A stretch of 58,887 nt of DNA from Candidatus Zhuqueibacterota bacterium (GCA_963169875.1 CAUJEL010000135.1:1-58887), one strand, 5' to 3'; shown: positions 7,899-17,341, counted from the stretch's first letter. Notes: generated by a model not told the origin, from the sequence alone. Made by a program: numbers and translations.

Positions 7899-9743
7899 GT
7901 GTCCAAAGATACCTTTCTGCAGCGTTTGCAAGAAACCGTCCTGGTGGGCGATGGCGCCATGGGCACCATGATTTACAGCCGCGGTGTATTCATCAACCGT
8001 TGTTTTGATGAATTGAATTTGTCCAATCCCGATCTGGTGTTGGATATTCACAAGGCCTATGTCCACGCCAAAGCCGATATCATCGAGACCAACACCTATG
8101 GGGCCAACCGCATCAAATTGAAGGCGCACGGGTTTGAGGAGCAGGTTGGACTGATCAACCGCCGCGGCGCCGAGCTGGCGCGTCAGGCGGCGGGCCCCGA
8201 GATTTTTGTGGCCGGTTCCATGGGCCCCACCGGCATGCGCATCGCGCCCATCGGCACGCTCGCTCAGGATCAAGTCCTGGATCTTTATCGTGAGCAGGCC
8301 CAGGGTCTTGTTGAGGGCGGTGTCGATCTCTTCATCCTCGAGACGTTCAGTGATCTCAACGAAATAGCCCTGGCCGTACGCGGTGTGCGTCAGATTTCAA
8401 CCCTCCCCATCATTGCGCAGATGACCTATACGGAGGAGGGCAAAACCACACTGGGTGTCGAACCCGAGACGGTGGTGGAGCTGCTCCTGGCTGAAGGTGC
8501 CAGTGTCATTGGCGCCAATTGTTCGGTCGGACCTCAGGCCATGCTGGAAGTGATCGCACGACTGGCAAAAGCGGGGGCGCCGTACATCTCCGCGCAGCCC
8601 AATGCCGGCAACCCGCGCGTGTATGAAGGCCGCGTGCTGTACATGTCCACGCCCGAGTACCACGCCGAGTTCGCGCGGCGGTTCATCACGGCCGGCGCCA
8701 ACATCGTCGGGGGGTGCTGCGGAACAACCCCGGAGCACATCAAGGCGATTGCAGCGTCTGTGCGCGCCATGCAGCCCCGCAAAACAGCGAGCAGCGTCGT
8801 TTTCAAGAGCGCCGAAGAGATCACCGTGCAGCCGCTTCCCCGCCAAGAAAAATCCGCGCTGGCGGCCCGGCTCGGTAAAAAATTCGTCGTCTCGGTGGAG
8901 GTTCTGTCGCCGCGCGGCATCGACGTGCAATCGGTTTTATCCGGCGTGCGCAAACTGGTGGGATTCGGTATCGATGCGGTCAACATACCCGATGGGCCAC
9001 GCGCTTCATCGCGGATGTCGCCCATGGCCATGGCGCAGCTCATCGAACGTTCTTCGCCGGTGGAGACCATTCTGCACTACTGTTGCCGCGACCGCAACCT
9101 GCTCGGCATGCAATCGGATCTGCTGGGAAATTATGCCCTCGGATTGCGCAATATTCTGATTATTACCGGGGATCCGCCCAAATTGGGCGATTATCCCGAG
9201 GCGACCGCTGTCTTTGATGTCGATTCGATTGGATTGACGCGCATCGTCAGAGGCCTCAATCATGGCCATGATGTGGCCGGAAATCCGATCGGCGCGCCCA
9301 CCGGCTGGCACATCGGCGTCGGCGCCAATCCGGGTGCCATCGATCTCGACATGGAAGTGGAGCGTTTGCTGCAAAAAGTGGAAGCGGGCGCGGAATACAT
9401 TCTCACCCAACCCGTGTTCGATGTGAAGAAGCTGGAGCATTTTTTCAGGCGCATCGAGACGGTGCAAATCCCCGTGTTGGCCGGGATCATGCCGCTGGTC
9501 AGTTACCGGACGGTGGAATTCCTCAACAACGAAGTGCCCGGTGTCGAGGTGCCAGACAGCATCGCCCGGCAGCTGGCCGCTGCTGCGGACGCGGAAGAAG
9601 CCAAGACCACGGGCATTCACATCGCCCAGCAGGCCATCCAGGAGAGCCGGCAATTCAATCAAGTCAAAGGACTCTACCTGATGCCGCCTTTCACCAAAGA
9701 CAAGTATGATGTGGCCATTCACGTGCTGGAAGTCATTCGCTAA
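7899..9743 (+). CDS. Bifunctional homocysteine S-methyltransferase / methylenetetrahydrofolate reductase
   Basis: This is a fusion of two methionine-pathway enzymes, as in Bacillus YitJ. Residues 1 to about 300 form the homocysteine methyltransferase barrel. GDGAMGTMIYSRG marks the start, and GANCSVGP (about 207) with GGCCGTTPEHI (about 272) give the three zinc-binding cysteines. Residues from about 320 to 614 are a MetF-type reductase: VSVEVLSPRG, NIPDGPRASSRM, ITGDPPK, GVGANPGA and ILTQPVFDV are family motifs for folate and FAD binding. It probably makes 5-methyltetrahydrofolate and methylates homocysteine. GTG 7899 follows GGGAG. It lies in a close run between a secreted peptidase and a GWxTD protein, an unexpected setting. 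No riboswitch fits in the 12-base gap upstream. Confidence 0.93.
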   Translation: MSKDTFLQRLQETVLVGDGAMGTMIYSRGVFINRCFDELNLSNPDLVLDIHKAYVHAKADIIETNTYGANRIKLKAHGFEEQVGLINRRGAELARQAAGPEIFVAGSMGPTGMRIAPIGTLAQDQVLDLYREQAQGLVEGGVDLFILETFSDLNEIALAVRGVRQISTLPIIAQMTYTEEGKTTLGVEPETVVELLLAEGASVIGANCSVGPQAMLEVIARLAKAGAPYISAQPNAGNPRVYEGRVLYMSTPEYHAEFARRFITAGANIVGGCCGTTPEHIKAIAASVRAMQPRKTASSVVFKSAEEITVQPLPRQEKSALAARLGKKFVVSVEVLSPRGIDVQSVLSGVRKLVGFGIDAVNIPDGPRASSRMSPMAMAQLIERSSPVETILHYCCRDRNLLGMQSDLLGNYALGLRNILIITGDPPKLGDYPEATAVFDVDSIGLTRIVRGLNHGHDVAGNPIGAPTGWHIGVGANPGAIDLDMEVERLLQKVEAGAEYILTQPVFDVKKLEHFFRRIETVQIPVLAGIMPLVSYRTVEFLNNEVPGVEVPDSIARQLAAAADAEEAKTTGIHIAQQAIQESRQFNQVKGLYLMPPFTKDKYDVAIHVLEVIR

Positions 9744-9761
9744 CCATAGGATTCAAGATAT

Positions 9762-11021
9762 ATGCGTAAACATTTCTATTGGATCGTCCTGACAGTAACA
9801 CTCGGTGTCAGTTCCGTGTTCGCCCAACTGGGCATGCAGCGCCCCGGGCGTGGCATGTTCGCCAGGGATTTATTCAACTACCGCATCCTCAATTTCGCCG
9901 ATCTCGAGGACCGCACCAGGAGTCTGGCGCAAGTCCATGTTCAACTGGTGAACGATGTCCTGACCTTTGTCAAGGCCGATGATGGCAGCTATTCCGCCAA
10001 ATACGAACTTGAAATGATATTTTACAATGAAAAAAATGAAGTGGCTGGTTATGTCATGCAACGTGACACGGTCACGGTGAAGCAATTCAGCGAGACCAAT
10101 CAGCGCAGCAATCCGGTGCGCAAGAAAATGGCTTTTTCTCTGCCGCCCGGCAAATACCAGTACGTACTCAAACTGCAAAGCAGCGATGGCCAGGTTCTCA
10201 TCGAGGACCGCAACAGCGTAAAGCTGACCGATTTTTCGCCCGCCAGCCTGCAAATGAGTAATCTGATCCTGGCAGATGAAGTCAATTGTGAAGACGGCAG
10301 CTTCCTGGTGAATTTGCGCAACGCCTTTGATCAGCAGAAATCAGATTTCGGGTTTCTCTTCGAGCTCTACGCCCCGCAGGATGCGGACTCCATACGGCTG
10401 CAGGTGGAAGTGCGCGATCTGTTCGGCACCACGCTGTTTGCGCAGAATCAAACCAGGGCCGCGCAAACAATCCTTGGCGCTTGTTACACTCTGAAAGACG
10501 CCATCAAAAAGCCTGGACAATATGTTGTACGGGTACAGGCGGCCACCGGTTCGCGGACTATCAAATCCGAGGAAAATTTCGCGGTATACTGGGGGGATGT
10601 CTCTTCACAACTCAGCAGCCTCGATCTCGCCATTGAGCAGCTGGCGTTGATCGCCAAGGGCAGCACCATCCGTGAAATGCGCGCAGCCAGCGCGGACGAA
10701 CGCGAAAAAATCTATGAAACCTTTTGGCAAAAGCGTGATCCCAATCCCGCCACGGCGGAGAACGAGCTGAAGGAGGAATTTTTCTTCCGCATCGACCTGG
10801 CGAACCGGCAGTTTGCCGAAGCAGCGGTGAACCGGGAAGGGTGGCGCACGGATCGCGGCCGCATCCTCATCCAGTATGGTCAGCCGGACGATATTGAGAG
10901 ACAGTCCGCCGAGATGTATTCGCCCGCTGTGGAAATCTGGTCCTACAGCAAGCAGCACCGGCGCTTTATCTTCGTGGATCGCAGCGGCAACGGCGAATAC
11001 CGTTTGGTAAAAAATGAATAA
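9762..11021 (+). CDS. GWxTD domain-containing secreted protein
   Basis: This 419-residue exported protein has a signal peptide (MRKHFYWIVLTVTLGVSSVFA). The C-terminal 120 residues carry the GWxTD domain, with GWRTDRGRILIQYGQPDDIE at about residue 360 and a final strand EIWSYSK. The middle is rich in beta strands and may form an Ig-like or similar sandwich. GWxTD proteins are found mainly in FCB-group bacteria and their function is not known. The gene starts 18 bases after the methyltransferase stop, so it probably shares a transcript with the two genes before it. A promoter for the next gene follows its stop codon. Confidence 0.88.
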   Translation: MRKHFYWIVLTVTLGVSSVFAQLGMQRPGRGMFARDLFNYRILNFADLEDRTRSLAQVHVQLVNDVLTFVKADDGSYSAKYELEMIFYNEKNEVAGYVMQRDTVTVKQFSETNQRSNPVRKKMAFSLPPGKYQYVLKLQSSDGQVLIEDRNSVKLTDFSPASLQMSNLILADEVNCEDGSFLVNLRNAFDQQKSDFGFLFELYAPQDADSIRLQVEVRDLFGTTLFAQNQTRAAQTILGACYTLKDAIKKPGQYVVRVQAATGSRTIKSEENFAVYWGDVSSQLSSLDLAIEQLALIAKGSTIREMRAASADEREKIYETFWQKRDPNPATAENELKEEFFFRIDLANRQFAEAAVNREGWRTDRGRILIQYGQPDDIERQSAEMYSPAVEIWSYSKQHRRFIFVDRSGNGEYRLVKNE

Positions 11022-11037
11022 AATCGCCATTATTTGC

Positions 11038-11067
11038 TTGATATGAACAAGCGCTTTTTTGTATATT
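11038..11067 (+). promoter_or_regulatory. Candidate sigma-70-type promoter
   Basis: TTGATA (11038-11043) and TATATT (11062-11067) are separated by 18 bases, 40 bases before the start of the small membrane protein gene. The -10 TATATT recurs in the promoter-like sequence at 53352-53380. Confidence 0.5.
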
Positions 11068-11106
11068 GGAAAGTAAATCAAGCCATAAATGAGGAGTTGA
11101 TTGGGC

Positions 11107-11730
11107 ATGAAATTGTGGCATCGCAGTAAAGGGGAAAATTTCGGCAAGACTTTATTGGCATGGCGTCATCAATCCACCGGCCGCTTTGTCAACAAGATTG
11201 GCAGCTGGCTGTTGGGCGGTTTTGTCATGGGCATCCTGGCGTCGATTTTACTGAATACCATGGGCTTGCCCGATTCGGGAAAATATGCCGGCCGCATCGT
11301 CTTTTTTCTGGTGTTCTTTTTCGGCGTCGTCAGCGCCTTTTTCAGAAACGTCGTATACGGATTACACTATCGCATCACGGAAAAAGCGCTGATTCACATT
11401 CAACCGTTCTGCGGTTTGGAAAAACTGCTGCAGCCCAATGCCGAAGGTGTACGTCTGCGCTGGGACCGCGTGGTCTATCTGACCTGGGAAGAGATCAAAG
11501 CGGTGCAGGATGCGGAAGGCTCTATCACGCTTAACCTCAAGAGCGACGATGCGGTTCAGCTGCAGGTCGCACCTGTGCGTTCCTTGAGCGTGGTATCCGG
11601 CGGCAACGCTTTGGAAGAAAGAACGCACGCCAGGGGCCTCTTCGGGCACGATCCGGTCTTTGACAAAGAAGCCGTCAAACTGATCGTGCAGCGCATTCGC
11701 GAGATCAAAAAACAGGCCACCGGCAAATAG
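11107..11730 (+). CDS. Membrane protein with two transmembrane helices, function unknown
   Basis: I do not recognise a family with certainty. The N-terminal 30 residues are basic and hydrophilic. Two hydrophobic helices follow (about residues 36-56 and 66-84). The remaining 110 residues are soluble and of mixed alpha/beta character; the position after two helices is reminiscent of bacterial PH-like domains. The ATG at 11107 is preferred over the TTG at 11101; GAGGAG lies ten bases upstream. A promoter candidate is at 11038-11067. The downstream SWIM-domain gene is in the same direction 83 bases on, but no functional link is evident. Confidence 0.7.
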   Translation: MKLWHRSKGENFGKTLLAWRHQSTGRFVNKIGSWLLGGFVMGILASILLNTMGLPDSGKYAGRIVFFLVFFFGVVSAFFRNVVYGLHYRITEKALIHIQPFCGLEKLLQPNAEGVRLRWDRVVYLTWEEIKAVQDAEGSITLNLKSDDAVQLQVAPVRSLSVVSGGNALEERTHARGLFGHDPVFDKEAVKLIVQRIREIKKQATGK

Positions 11731-11813
11731 TTGATTTGCGCTGTTGGCAGGCGCCACGTTCCACACCCGTCAGCCATACTCCGGCGCACTTGGAATAACG
11801 AAGGGACCATAAA

Positions 11814-12611
11814 ATGCCTTCTCGTATAACTCCACTCGATGTATCCGCCTATGCCAGCCACGACATTTACCGCATGGGTGAACAAATATATGAAAATGGC
11901 TGGGTGCGCCATCGTTTTCAGACCAATTACGGCCTGCAAGCCACGGTTCGCAGCAAAGGAAATTATCGCGTCGAGATGGTGGTCGATGGCGAGCAGCTCT
12001 TCGGACGTTGTTCTTGTCCTGTGGGCAGCACCCATTGCGAACACCAGATTGCGCTGCTGTTGACCTGGCTGAACGAGCCGCAGACGTTCATCAGCTATCA
12101 GGATCTGCGCCGCGCCATACGCCTCAAAGAAAAGAATACGCTGGTGGATATCCTCGTCAATCTGGTGGAGGTCTTTCCGGAGTTGAGTCAATTTTTCATC
12201 ACCGCCGGCGACAAGAATGAAAATGAAGCCATCCAGGAAGAGGTGGCCAACATATTTGATTTTCCGCAGGCGCAGAAAATCGATCCGCAGCAGATTGTCG
12301 AAGCCTGCCAGCTCCTCTTTGTCCGTTCAAAAATTCTCCGCAATGACGGCCTCTGGGATCAAGCCCGCACGGTCTATTATGAGATCCTCAACCGCTGTCT
12401 AGCCCTGATCGATCGTTTGCAGACCAGCAAGCCGTTCCGGGAAAATTTCATCGCCGAGATCGCGGATGATTATGAAGATCTGGCCTTGAACCATCCCGAT
12501 TTTGATGCGATCCGGGAAGTGATCGCCGGCGAAGTTACCGTCATAATGGAACATGAATCCGCGGAGGCGGAGGGCGTGTTTCTGGATTTGTTGCAGCAGA
12601 AATTGAAATGA
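11814..12611 (+). CDS. SWIM zinc-finger protein
   Basis: This 265-residue cytoplasmic protein carries a SWIM-type zinc finger: GRCSCPVGSTHCEH at about residues 65-78 gives the CxC...CxH ligands. The region before it has the usual strands (VRHRFQTNYGLQATV, YRVEMVVDG). The C-terminal 180 residues are helical with no recognised domain. SWIM domains mediate DNA or protein binding and often sit next to or inside SNF2-type helicases. Here no helicase is nearby and the protein is short, so it is a stand-alone member. Its partner and role are unknown. Confidence 0.85.
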   Translation: MPSRITPLDVSAYASHDIYRMGEQIYENGWVRHRFQTNYGLQATVRSKGNYRVEMVVDGEQLFGRCSCPVGSTHCEHQIALLLTWLNEPQTFISYQDLRRAIRLKEKNTLVDILVNLVEVFPELSQFFITAGDKNENEAIQEEVANIFDFPQAQKIDPQQIVEACQLLFVRSKILRNDGLWDQARTVYYEILNRCLALIDRLQTSKPFRENFIAEIADDYEDLALNHPDFDAIREVIAGEVTVIMEHESAEAEGVFLDLLQQKLK

Positions 12612-12710
12612 TTTTTAAGGGCGCCCTCTCCACAGGGCGATTTATCTGCCAAACCCATACCCAAGATGTGCCCCAGCAAAAACAGGTGGAGGTCACCCGT
12701 CATACTTTTC

Positions 12711-12777
12711 TCGTTCCCAAGTTGCGGTTCGGGAACGAATGTCCATCCTTGCAAGGATTATCAACCTTCGCAGGGTT
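12711..12777. repeat. Cluster of palindromes before the DUF4412 gene (repeat family 2 relative)
   Basis: Three short inverted repeats follow each other: TCGTTCCC...GGGAACGA (12711-12738), the perfect palindrome ATCCTTGCAAGGAT (12745-12758), and an imperfect AACCTTCGCAGGGTT (12763-12777). The last two resemble the CCTTGCGAAGGTT/AACCTTCGCAAGG elements at 14575 and 37037. They lie in the 5' region of the DUF4412 gene. Confidence 0.6.
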
Positions 12778-12804
12778 TCATAATTATCATTCAGGAGGTT
12801 ATAC

Positions 12805-13524
12805 ATGAAAACAAAGATGATCGCTGCTGTGGTGGCACTTGGGCTGCTGTTGAGTATCTGCGGAGCGCAAGCGGACGTCTTTATGAAACAAAAAGAACAC
12901 ACCGATGCCATCTCCATGATGGGGCAAACACAACCGGCCAGAGATGAAATCTCCACGACCTGGCTCACAACCGATAAAGTACGTCATGATGCGGGCAAGA
13001 CCTCGGTCATCATGCTGCTGGAACAGAGCATGCTCTACATCCTGCAACACGACAAAAAGTCCTACATGGCCATGCCGTTAAAATTTGACCTCAAAGCAAC
13101 TGAACAGCCAAAAAACGATATGGGCATGACCTTTGCCGTCACCCCCAGTAATGAGAACAAAAAAATCAACACCTGGAACTGCAAAAAATATGAGATGAAG
13201 ATGACCATGGGCGGCATGGGCATGTCAGTGACGACTGAAATCTGGGCCACGGAAGATCTCAAGATAGATCAGGTTATATACAGCAAATTCGCCAGCGCCG
13301 CCATGGGTGCCAATCCGATGCTTGCATCGATGATGGACAAGATGGTCAGCGAAATGAAAAAGATCAAAGGCGTTCAGGTCCTATCCACCACCACAACGCA
13401 GATGATGGGCCAATCGATGAAATCGTCATCCGAATTGTTAGAGTTCAAGGAAGGCACCGCGCCGGCCGGCATCTTCAAATTGCCGGATGGCTATAAAAAA
13501 GAATCCTTCATGGGCATGGAATGA
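12805..13524 (+). CDS. Secreted DUF4412 domain protein
   Basis: This 239-residue exported protein has a signal peptide ending ...CGAQA. The mature part is methionine- and lysine-rich and matches the layout of DUF4412 proteins: an early strand MKQKEHTDAISMMG, then VIMLLEQSMLYILQHDKKSYMAM, an NTWNCKKYEM strand and a WATEDLKID strand. A lone Cys lies at about residue 127. Family function is unknown; a periplasmic or lipocalin-like binding role is guesswork. The ribosome-binding site AGGAGG before 12805 is excellent. Its last four bases overlap the dapF start (ATGA), so the two are translationally coupled although their functions are unrelated. Confidence 0.82.
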   Translation: MKTKMIAAVVALGLLLSICGAQADVFMKQKEHTDAISMMGQTQPARDEISTTWLTTDKVRHDAGKTSVIMLLEQSMLYILQHDKKSYMAMPLKFDLKATEQPKNDMGMTFAVTPSNENKKINTWNCKKYEMKMTMGGMGMSVTTEIWATEDLKIDQVIYSKFASAAMGANPMLASMMDKMVSEMKKIKGVQVLSTTTTQMMGQSMKSSSELLEFKEGTAPAGIFKLPDGYKKESFMGME

Positions 13525-14342
13525 GTTCACGTCCCTGCGGCGCCCGTTTCATAAAGATTTCAGCCACGGGCAATGATTTTATCCTGTTGGACAATCGCCA
13601 CGGCGGCTGGGATGCAAAACGGGACGCGGACTATTTCACTTCACTCTGCAGGCGCCGGCTACGTGTCGGCGCCGACGGGGTCATTCTGCTGGAAAAGAGC
13701 ACAACCGCCGACCTGCGTTATGTGCACATCAACAGCGACGGCAGTCTGGCGGAGATGTGCGGCAATGGATCGCGCGCCATCGCCTGGTATGCGCGCCAGC
13801 TCGGACTCGGCAGCGATGGGCTCGTAACCTTCGAAATCATGGAAAAACACTACAGCGCCCGCGTAGACGGACGCCATGTCACCACCACCTTCGTCCCTCC
13901 CGGCCCCGCAAATCTGGATTTAAATATTCTCACGGAAGAATTTCTGCAAACAGGCGGTTTCATCAACACCGGCGTGCCCCATTTTGTCATCTTCGTCAAC
14001 GATTTGGCGAAAACAGATGTGGCGGGCCTGGGCGCATTTTACCGCCGGCATCCCGCTTTCCCGCGCGGCGCCAACATCGACTTTGTCGCAGTGGATTCCC
14101 CTCATTCGCTCCATGTGCGCACCTTTGAACGGGGCGTGGAGGCGGAAACCCTGGCCTGTGGCACCGGCGCGGTCGCTTCTGCCGTGATCAGCCACCTGCG
14201 CCAGGGCGTGGCATCACCGGTGGACATCCATTTCCCGGGCGGCGATGTGACGGTGGGCTTTAGTGACGATTTCAGCCGCGTCACCCTGGCCGGAACCGTC
14301 ACGCCGGTCTATGAGGGCCAATTGATCGAGCAGGTGAAGTGA
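13521..14342 (+). CDS. dapF: Diaminopimelate epimerase
   Basis: DapF converts LL-diaminopimelate to the meso form for lysine and peptidoglycan synthesis. The two catalytic cysteines are visible in EMCGNGSRAIAWYAR (about residue 80) and ETLACGTGAV (about residue 212). FIKISATGNDFILLDNR is the usual N-terminus, and the duplicated half-domain architecture and 273-residue length fit the family. The start overlaps the stop of the DUF4412 gene by four bases. No other lysine-pathway gene is in the window. Confidence 0.96.
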   Translation: MSSRPCGARFIKISATGNDFILLDNRHGGWDAKRDADYFTSLCRRRLRVGADGVILLEKSTTADLRYVHINSDGSLAEMCGNGSRAIAWYARQLGLGSDGLVTFEIMEKHYSARVDGRHVTTTFVPPGPANLDLNILTEEFLQTGGFINTGVPHFVIFVNDLAKTDVAGLGAFYRRHPAFPRGANIDFVAVDSPHSLHVRTFERGVEAETLACGTGAVASAVISHLRQGVASPVDIHFPGGDVTVGFSDDFSRVTLAGTVTPVYEGQLIEQVK

Positions 14343-14710
14343 CTCTGCACAGCTGTTTTCTGCTTGCTTTTTTCCCCGGAACCATCTATAATAAAACCAT
14401 TCAAACCAATAGCGATCTTTTTCCTTGAGGAGAACCTCCCCCATGACAGATGGGGGTAGCTGCCGGCAGATCAGACCGGTTAACGCAGATGAGATATTCT
14501 GAGCCTGTTGCGGGTCAACTCTAAAAACAAGCATTTATGATAACCTGACTTGAGCGATTGGTGCACAAACGGCAACCTTGCGAAGGTTGGGAACCTTCGC
14601 AAGGTCAAGGCAATGGCTCAGTTTAGGTATAAATTGCCGCAAAGCGCCCTATTGGATGCATTCATATCCATTCCCGCGGCATTGCACAGCACCCAGCCAC
14701 GAGGTCATTC
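14343..14710. other. Intergenic region with hairpin and palindromic repeat
   Basis: No convincing gene is seen. CCCCCAT (14438-14444) and ATGGGGG (14450-14456) form a seven-base-pair hairpin with a five-base loop, about 95 bases after dapF and without a T-run. A strong palindromic repeat follows at 14575-14605. Confidence 0.5.
14575..14605. repeat. Repeat family 2, perfect inverted repeat
   Basis: ACCTTGCGAAGGTT and AACCTTCGCAAGGT are perfect 14-base arms around GGG. The related copy at 37037-37067 has the same core, and both are preceded by GCGATTGG within 30 bases. It is probably a dispersed palindromic element rather than a gene-specific site. Confidence 0.75.
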
Positions 14711-17341
14711 ATGAAAACGTCCCTGTTCCTGCTGTTTTTTGCCATTACCATCATTCAGGCACAAGAGCTGCCGTATCAGAACCCCGACTTGCCCATCCCG
14801 GTGCGCGTGCACGACCTGCTGCAGCGCATGACCCTCGAGGAAAAAGTCGCGCAGATGCAGCACAGCGCCGCGGCCATCCCGCGCCTCGGCATCCCCGAAT
14901 ACAACTGGTGGAACGAGTGTTTGCACGGTGTCGCCCGCGCCGGCGTCGCCACGGTTTTTCCGCAGGCCATCGCACTGGGGGCCACCTGGGACGAGGCGCT
15001 CATCCACCGCGTCGCCAGCGTCATCAGCGATGAAGCCCGCGCCAAACACCACGAATTCGCCCGTCAGGGCCAGCGCGGCATGTATCAGGGACTCACCTTC
15101 TGGTCGCCCAATATCAACATTTTCCGCGATCCACGCTGGGGCCGCGGCCAGGAGACCTATGGCGAAGATCCCTGGCTCAGCGGCCGCCTCGGCGCTGCCT
15201 TTGTCCGCGGTCTGCAGGGCGATGATCCGAAATATTTTAAAACCATCTCCACCCCCAAACATTACGCCGTGCACAGCGGCCCCGAACCCTCGCGCCATAC
15301 TTTCGATGCCCTGGCTGCGCAACAGGATCTGCGCGGCACCTATTTGCCCGCTTTCGAAACTTGTGTCCGCGACGCCGGCGCCTTCTCCATCATGTGCGCC
15401 TACAACCGCTATGAGGGCGAACCCTGCTGCAGCAGCACCTATCTGATGACCGATATATTACGCAAGCAATGGGGCTTTTCCGGGTATGTCGTCTCCGACT
15501 GCGGCGCCATCGCCGACATCTACGCCGGCCATAAGGTGGAGCCGGATGCGGCGGCGGCCTCGGCCCGGGCCGTGCGCGCCGGATGCGACCTGAGCTGCGG
15601 CGAGGAATATGGCGCCCTCGTGGATGCGGCGGAAAAAGGCTTGATCTCTGCAGCGGAGATCGACACCGCCGTGGCCCGGCTCTTCACCGCGCGATTCCGC
15701 CTTGGCATGTTCGACCCGCCCGAACGCGTGCCCTACGCGCAAATCCCCTACAGCGTCAACGACGCCCCGGCGCACGATCAGCTCGCCCTCGAGACGACCC
15801 GGGCCTCCATGGTGCTCCTGAAAAATAATCCGCCTGTTCTGCCGCTGGCCAAAAACCTGAAAAAAGTGGCGGTGATCGGACCCAATGCCGATAACGTCGA
15901 ACTCCTCCTCGGAAACTATAACGGCCAACCCTCCCATCCGGTCACGCCGCTGCAAGGAATTCGTGAAAAGCTGGGGGCAGATGCGGAAGTCGTGTTCGCC
16001 GAAGGCTCTGCGCTTTGCGAAGGCATCCCGGCCGTGCAAATCATTCCCGCTGATGTACTTTGGACCGCGAAAGACCGCAAACAGCCCGGTCTCCGCGCCG
16101 AGTTCTACAACAACATGGAATTGAATGGCGAACCCGCCCTGGTGCGCACAGACAGGACTATCAATTTCACCTGGGATGAGAATGCCCCGGCGCCGGGCAT
16201 CCAGAGGGATGGATTCTCGGCGCGCTGGAGCGGTTTCATGGTACCACGGTGTTCGGGTTTGCATCAGATCGGTGTCACCAGCGACGACGGCTTCCGGCTA
16301 TTCCTCGATGACGAACTCGTGGCCGAGGATTGGAGCCGCCATGGCCCCTATGCGCACGTCAAGCCGCTGCAGCTCACCGCCGGGAAAATGTATAAAATCC
16401 GCGTCGAGTATTTTGAAAGCCGCTGGGGCGCGACCATGCAGCTGGTGTGGCAGGAACCGGACCAGGATTTGACCGCAGAGGCGGTGCAAATCGCCCAATC
16501 CGCTGAAGCGGTCATTTTGTGTCTGGGATTGTCGCCGCGCCTGGAGGGCGAAGAGATGAACGTCCAGGTGCCCGGTTTCAGCGGCGGCGACCGCACCAGC
16601 CTCGATCTGCCCAAACCCCAGCAAGTTTTGCTGGAAAAGATTATGGCGCTGAATAAGCCTACGGTCCTGGTGCTGCTCAACGGCAGTGCCTTGTCGGTCA
16701 ATTGGGCGGCTGAACAGGTGCCCGCCATCGTCGAAGCCTGGTACCCGGGGCAGCGCGCCGGCACAGCCCTGGCGGATATCCTTTTCGGCGATTACAATCC
16801 CGCCGGCCGGCTCCCGGTCACTTTTTATAAATCCTTGGAACAACTGCCGCCCTTTGAGGATTACCGCATGGCCGGCCGCACCTACCGCTACTTTGACGGC
16901 GAGGTGCTCTTCCCCTTTGGACATGGCCTCTCATACACAACATTTGCCTACCGTGATCTGCAGCTGCCCGACAGCATCCAAGCCGGTCGCGACGTGCCTG
17001 TGCAGGTAAAAGTCACCAACAGCGGCGCCAGGGACGGTGACGAAGTGGTGCAGTTGTACGTAGCTGATGTGGAGGCATCGGTTTCCGTGCCGCTGCGCAG
17101 CCTGCAGGGCTGCAAACGCGTGCATCTCAAGGCGGGGGAAACGCAGACCGTCGCTTTCTCCTTAACGCCCCGGCAGCTGGCGATCATTAAAGACCATGGT
17201 CAGCGCGTGGAGGAGCCCGGCCTGTTCAATATCTGGGTGGGTGGCAAGCAGCCGGGATTCCCGGGGGTGGCGGATAATCCAAACACCATGGTGTTGCCGG
17301 CGAAATTTCAGATCACCGGCGAAGAATGGCCCGTTCCTTGA
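14711..17341 (+). CDS. Secreted GH3 glycoside hydrolase with PA14 insert
   Basis: This 876-residue protein has a short signal peptide (MKTSLFLLFFAITIIQA). It has the three-part GH3 fold. The catalytic nucleophile Asp is in GYVVSDCGA at about residue 262; WWNECLHGVAR and KHYAVHSGPEPSRH match beta-xylosidase/beta-glucosidase members. A PA14 domain (about residues 460-582, with VTSDDGFRLFLDD) interrupts the second GH3 domain, as in several bacterial and fungal beta-glucosidases. GLSPRLEGEEM probably supplies the acid/base region. A fibronectin III-like domain closes the protein (GDEVVQLYVAD near residue 780). It likely releases terminal beta-linked xylose or glucose in the periplasm or outside. 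There is no T9SS sorting domain, unlike the large proteins further on. Confidence 0.93.
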   Translation: MKTSLFLLFFAITIIQAQELPYQNPDLPIPVRVHDLLQRMTLEEKVAQMQHSAAAIPRLGIPEYNWWNECLHGVARAGVATVFPQAIALGATWDEALIHRVASVISDEARAKHHEFARQGQRGMYQGLTFWSPNINIFRDPRWGRGQETYGEDPWLSGRLGAAFVRGLQGDDPKYFKTISTPKHYAVHSGPEPSRHTFDALAAQQDLRGTYLPAFETCVRDAGAFSIMCAYNRYEGEPCCSSTYLMTDILRKQWGFSGYVVSDCGAIADIYAGHKVEPDAAAASARAVRAGCDLSCGEEYGALVDAAEKGLISAAEIDTAVARLFTARFRLGMFDPPERVPYAQIPYSVNDAPAHDQLALETTRASMVLLKNNPPVLPLAKNLKKVAVIGPNADNVELLLGNYNGQPSHPVTPLQGIREKLGADAEVVFAEGSALCEGIPAVQIIPADVLWTAKDRKQPGLRAEFYNNMELNGEPALVRTDRTINFTWDENAPAPGIQRDGFSARWSGFMVPRCSGLHQIGVTSDDGFRLFLDDELVAEDWSRHGPYAHVKPLQLTAGKMYKIRVEYFESRWGATMQLVWQEPDQDLTAEAVQIAQSAEAVILCLGLSPRLEGEEMNVQVPGFSGGDRTSLDLPKPQQVLLEKIMALNKPTVLVLLNGSALSVNWAAEQVPAIVEAWYPGQRAGTALADILFGDYNPAGRLPVTFYKSLEQLPPFEDYRMAGRTYRYFDGEVLFPFGHGLSYTTFAYRDLQLPDSIQAGRDVPVQVKVTNSGARDGDEVVQLYVADVEASVSVPLRSLQGCKRVHLKAGETQTVAFSLTPRQLAIIKDHGQRVEEPGLFNIWVGGKQPGFPGVADNPNTMVLPAKFQITGEEWPVP

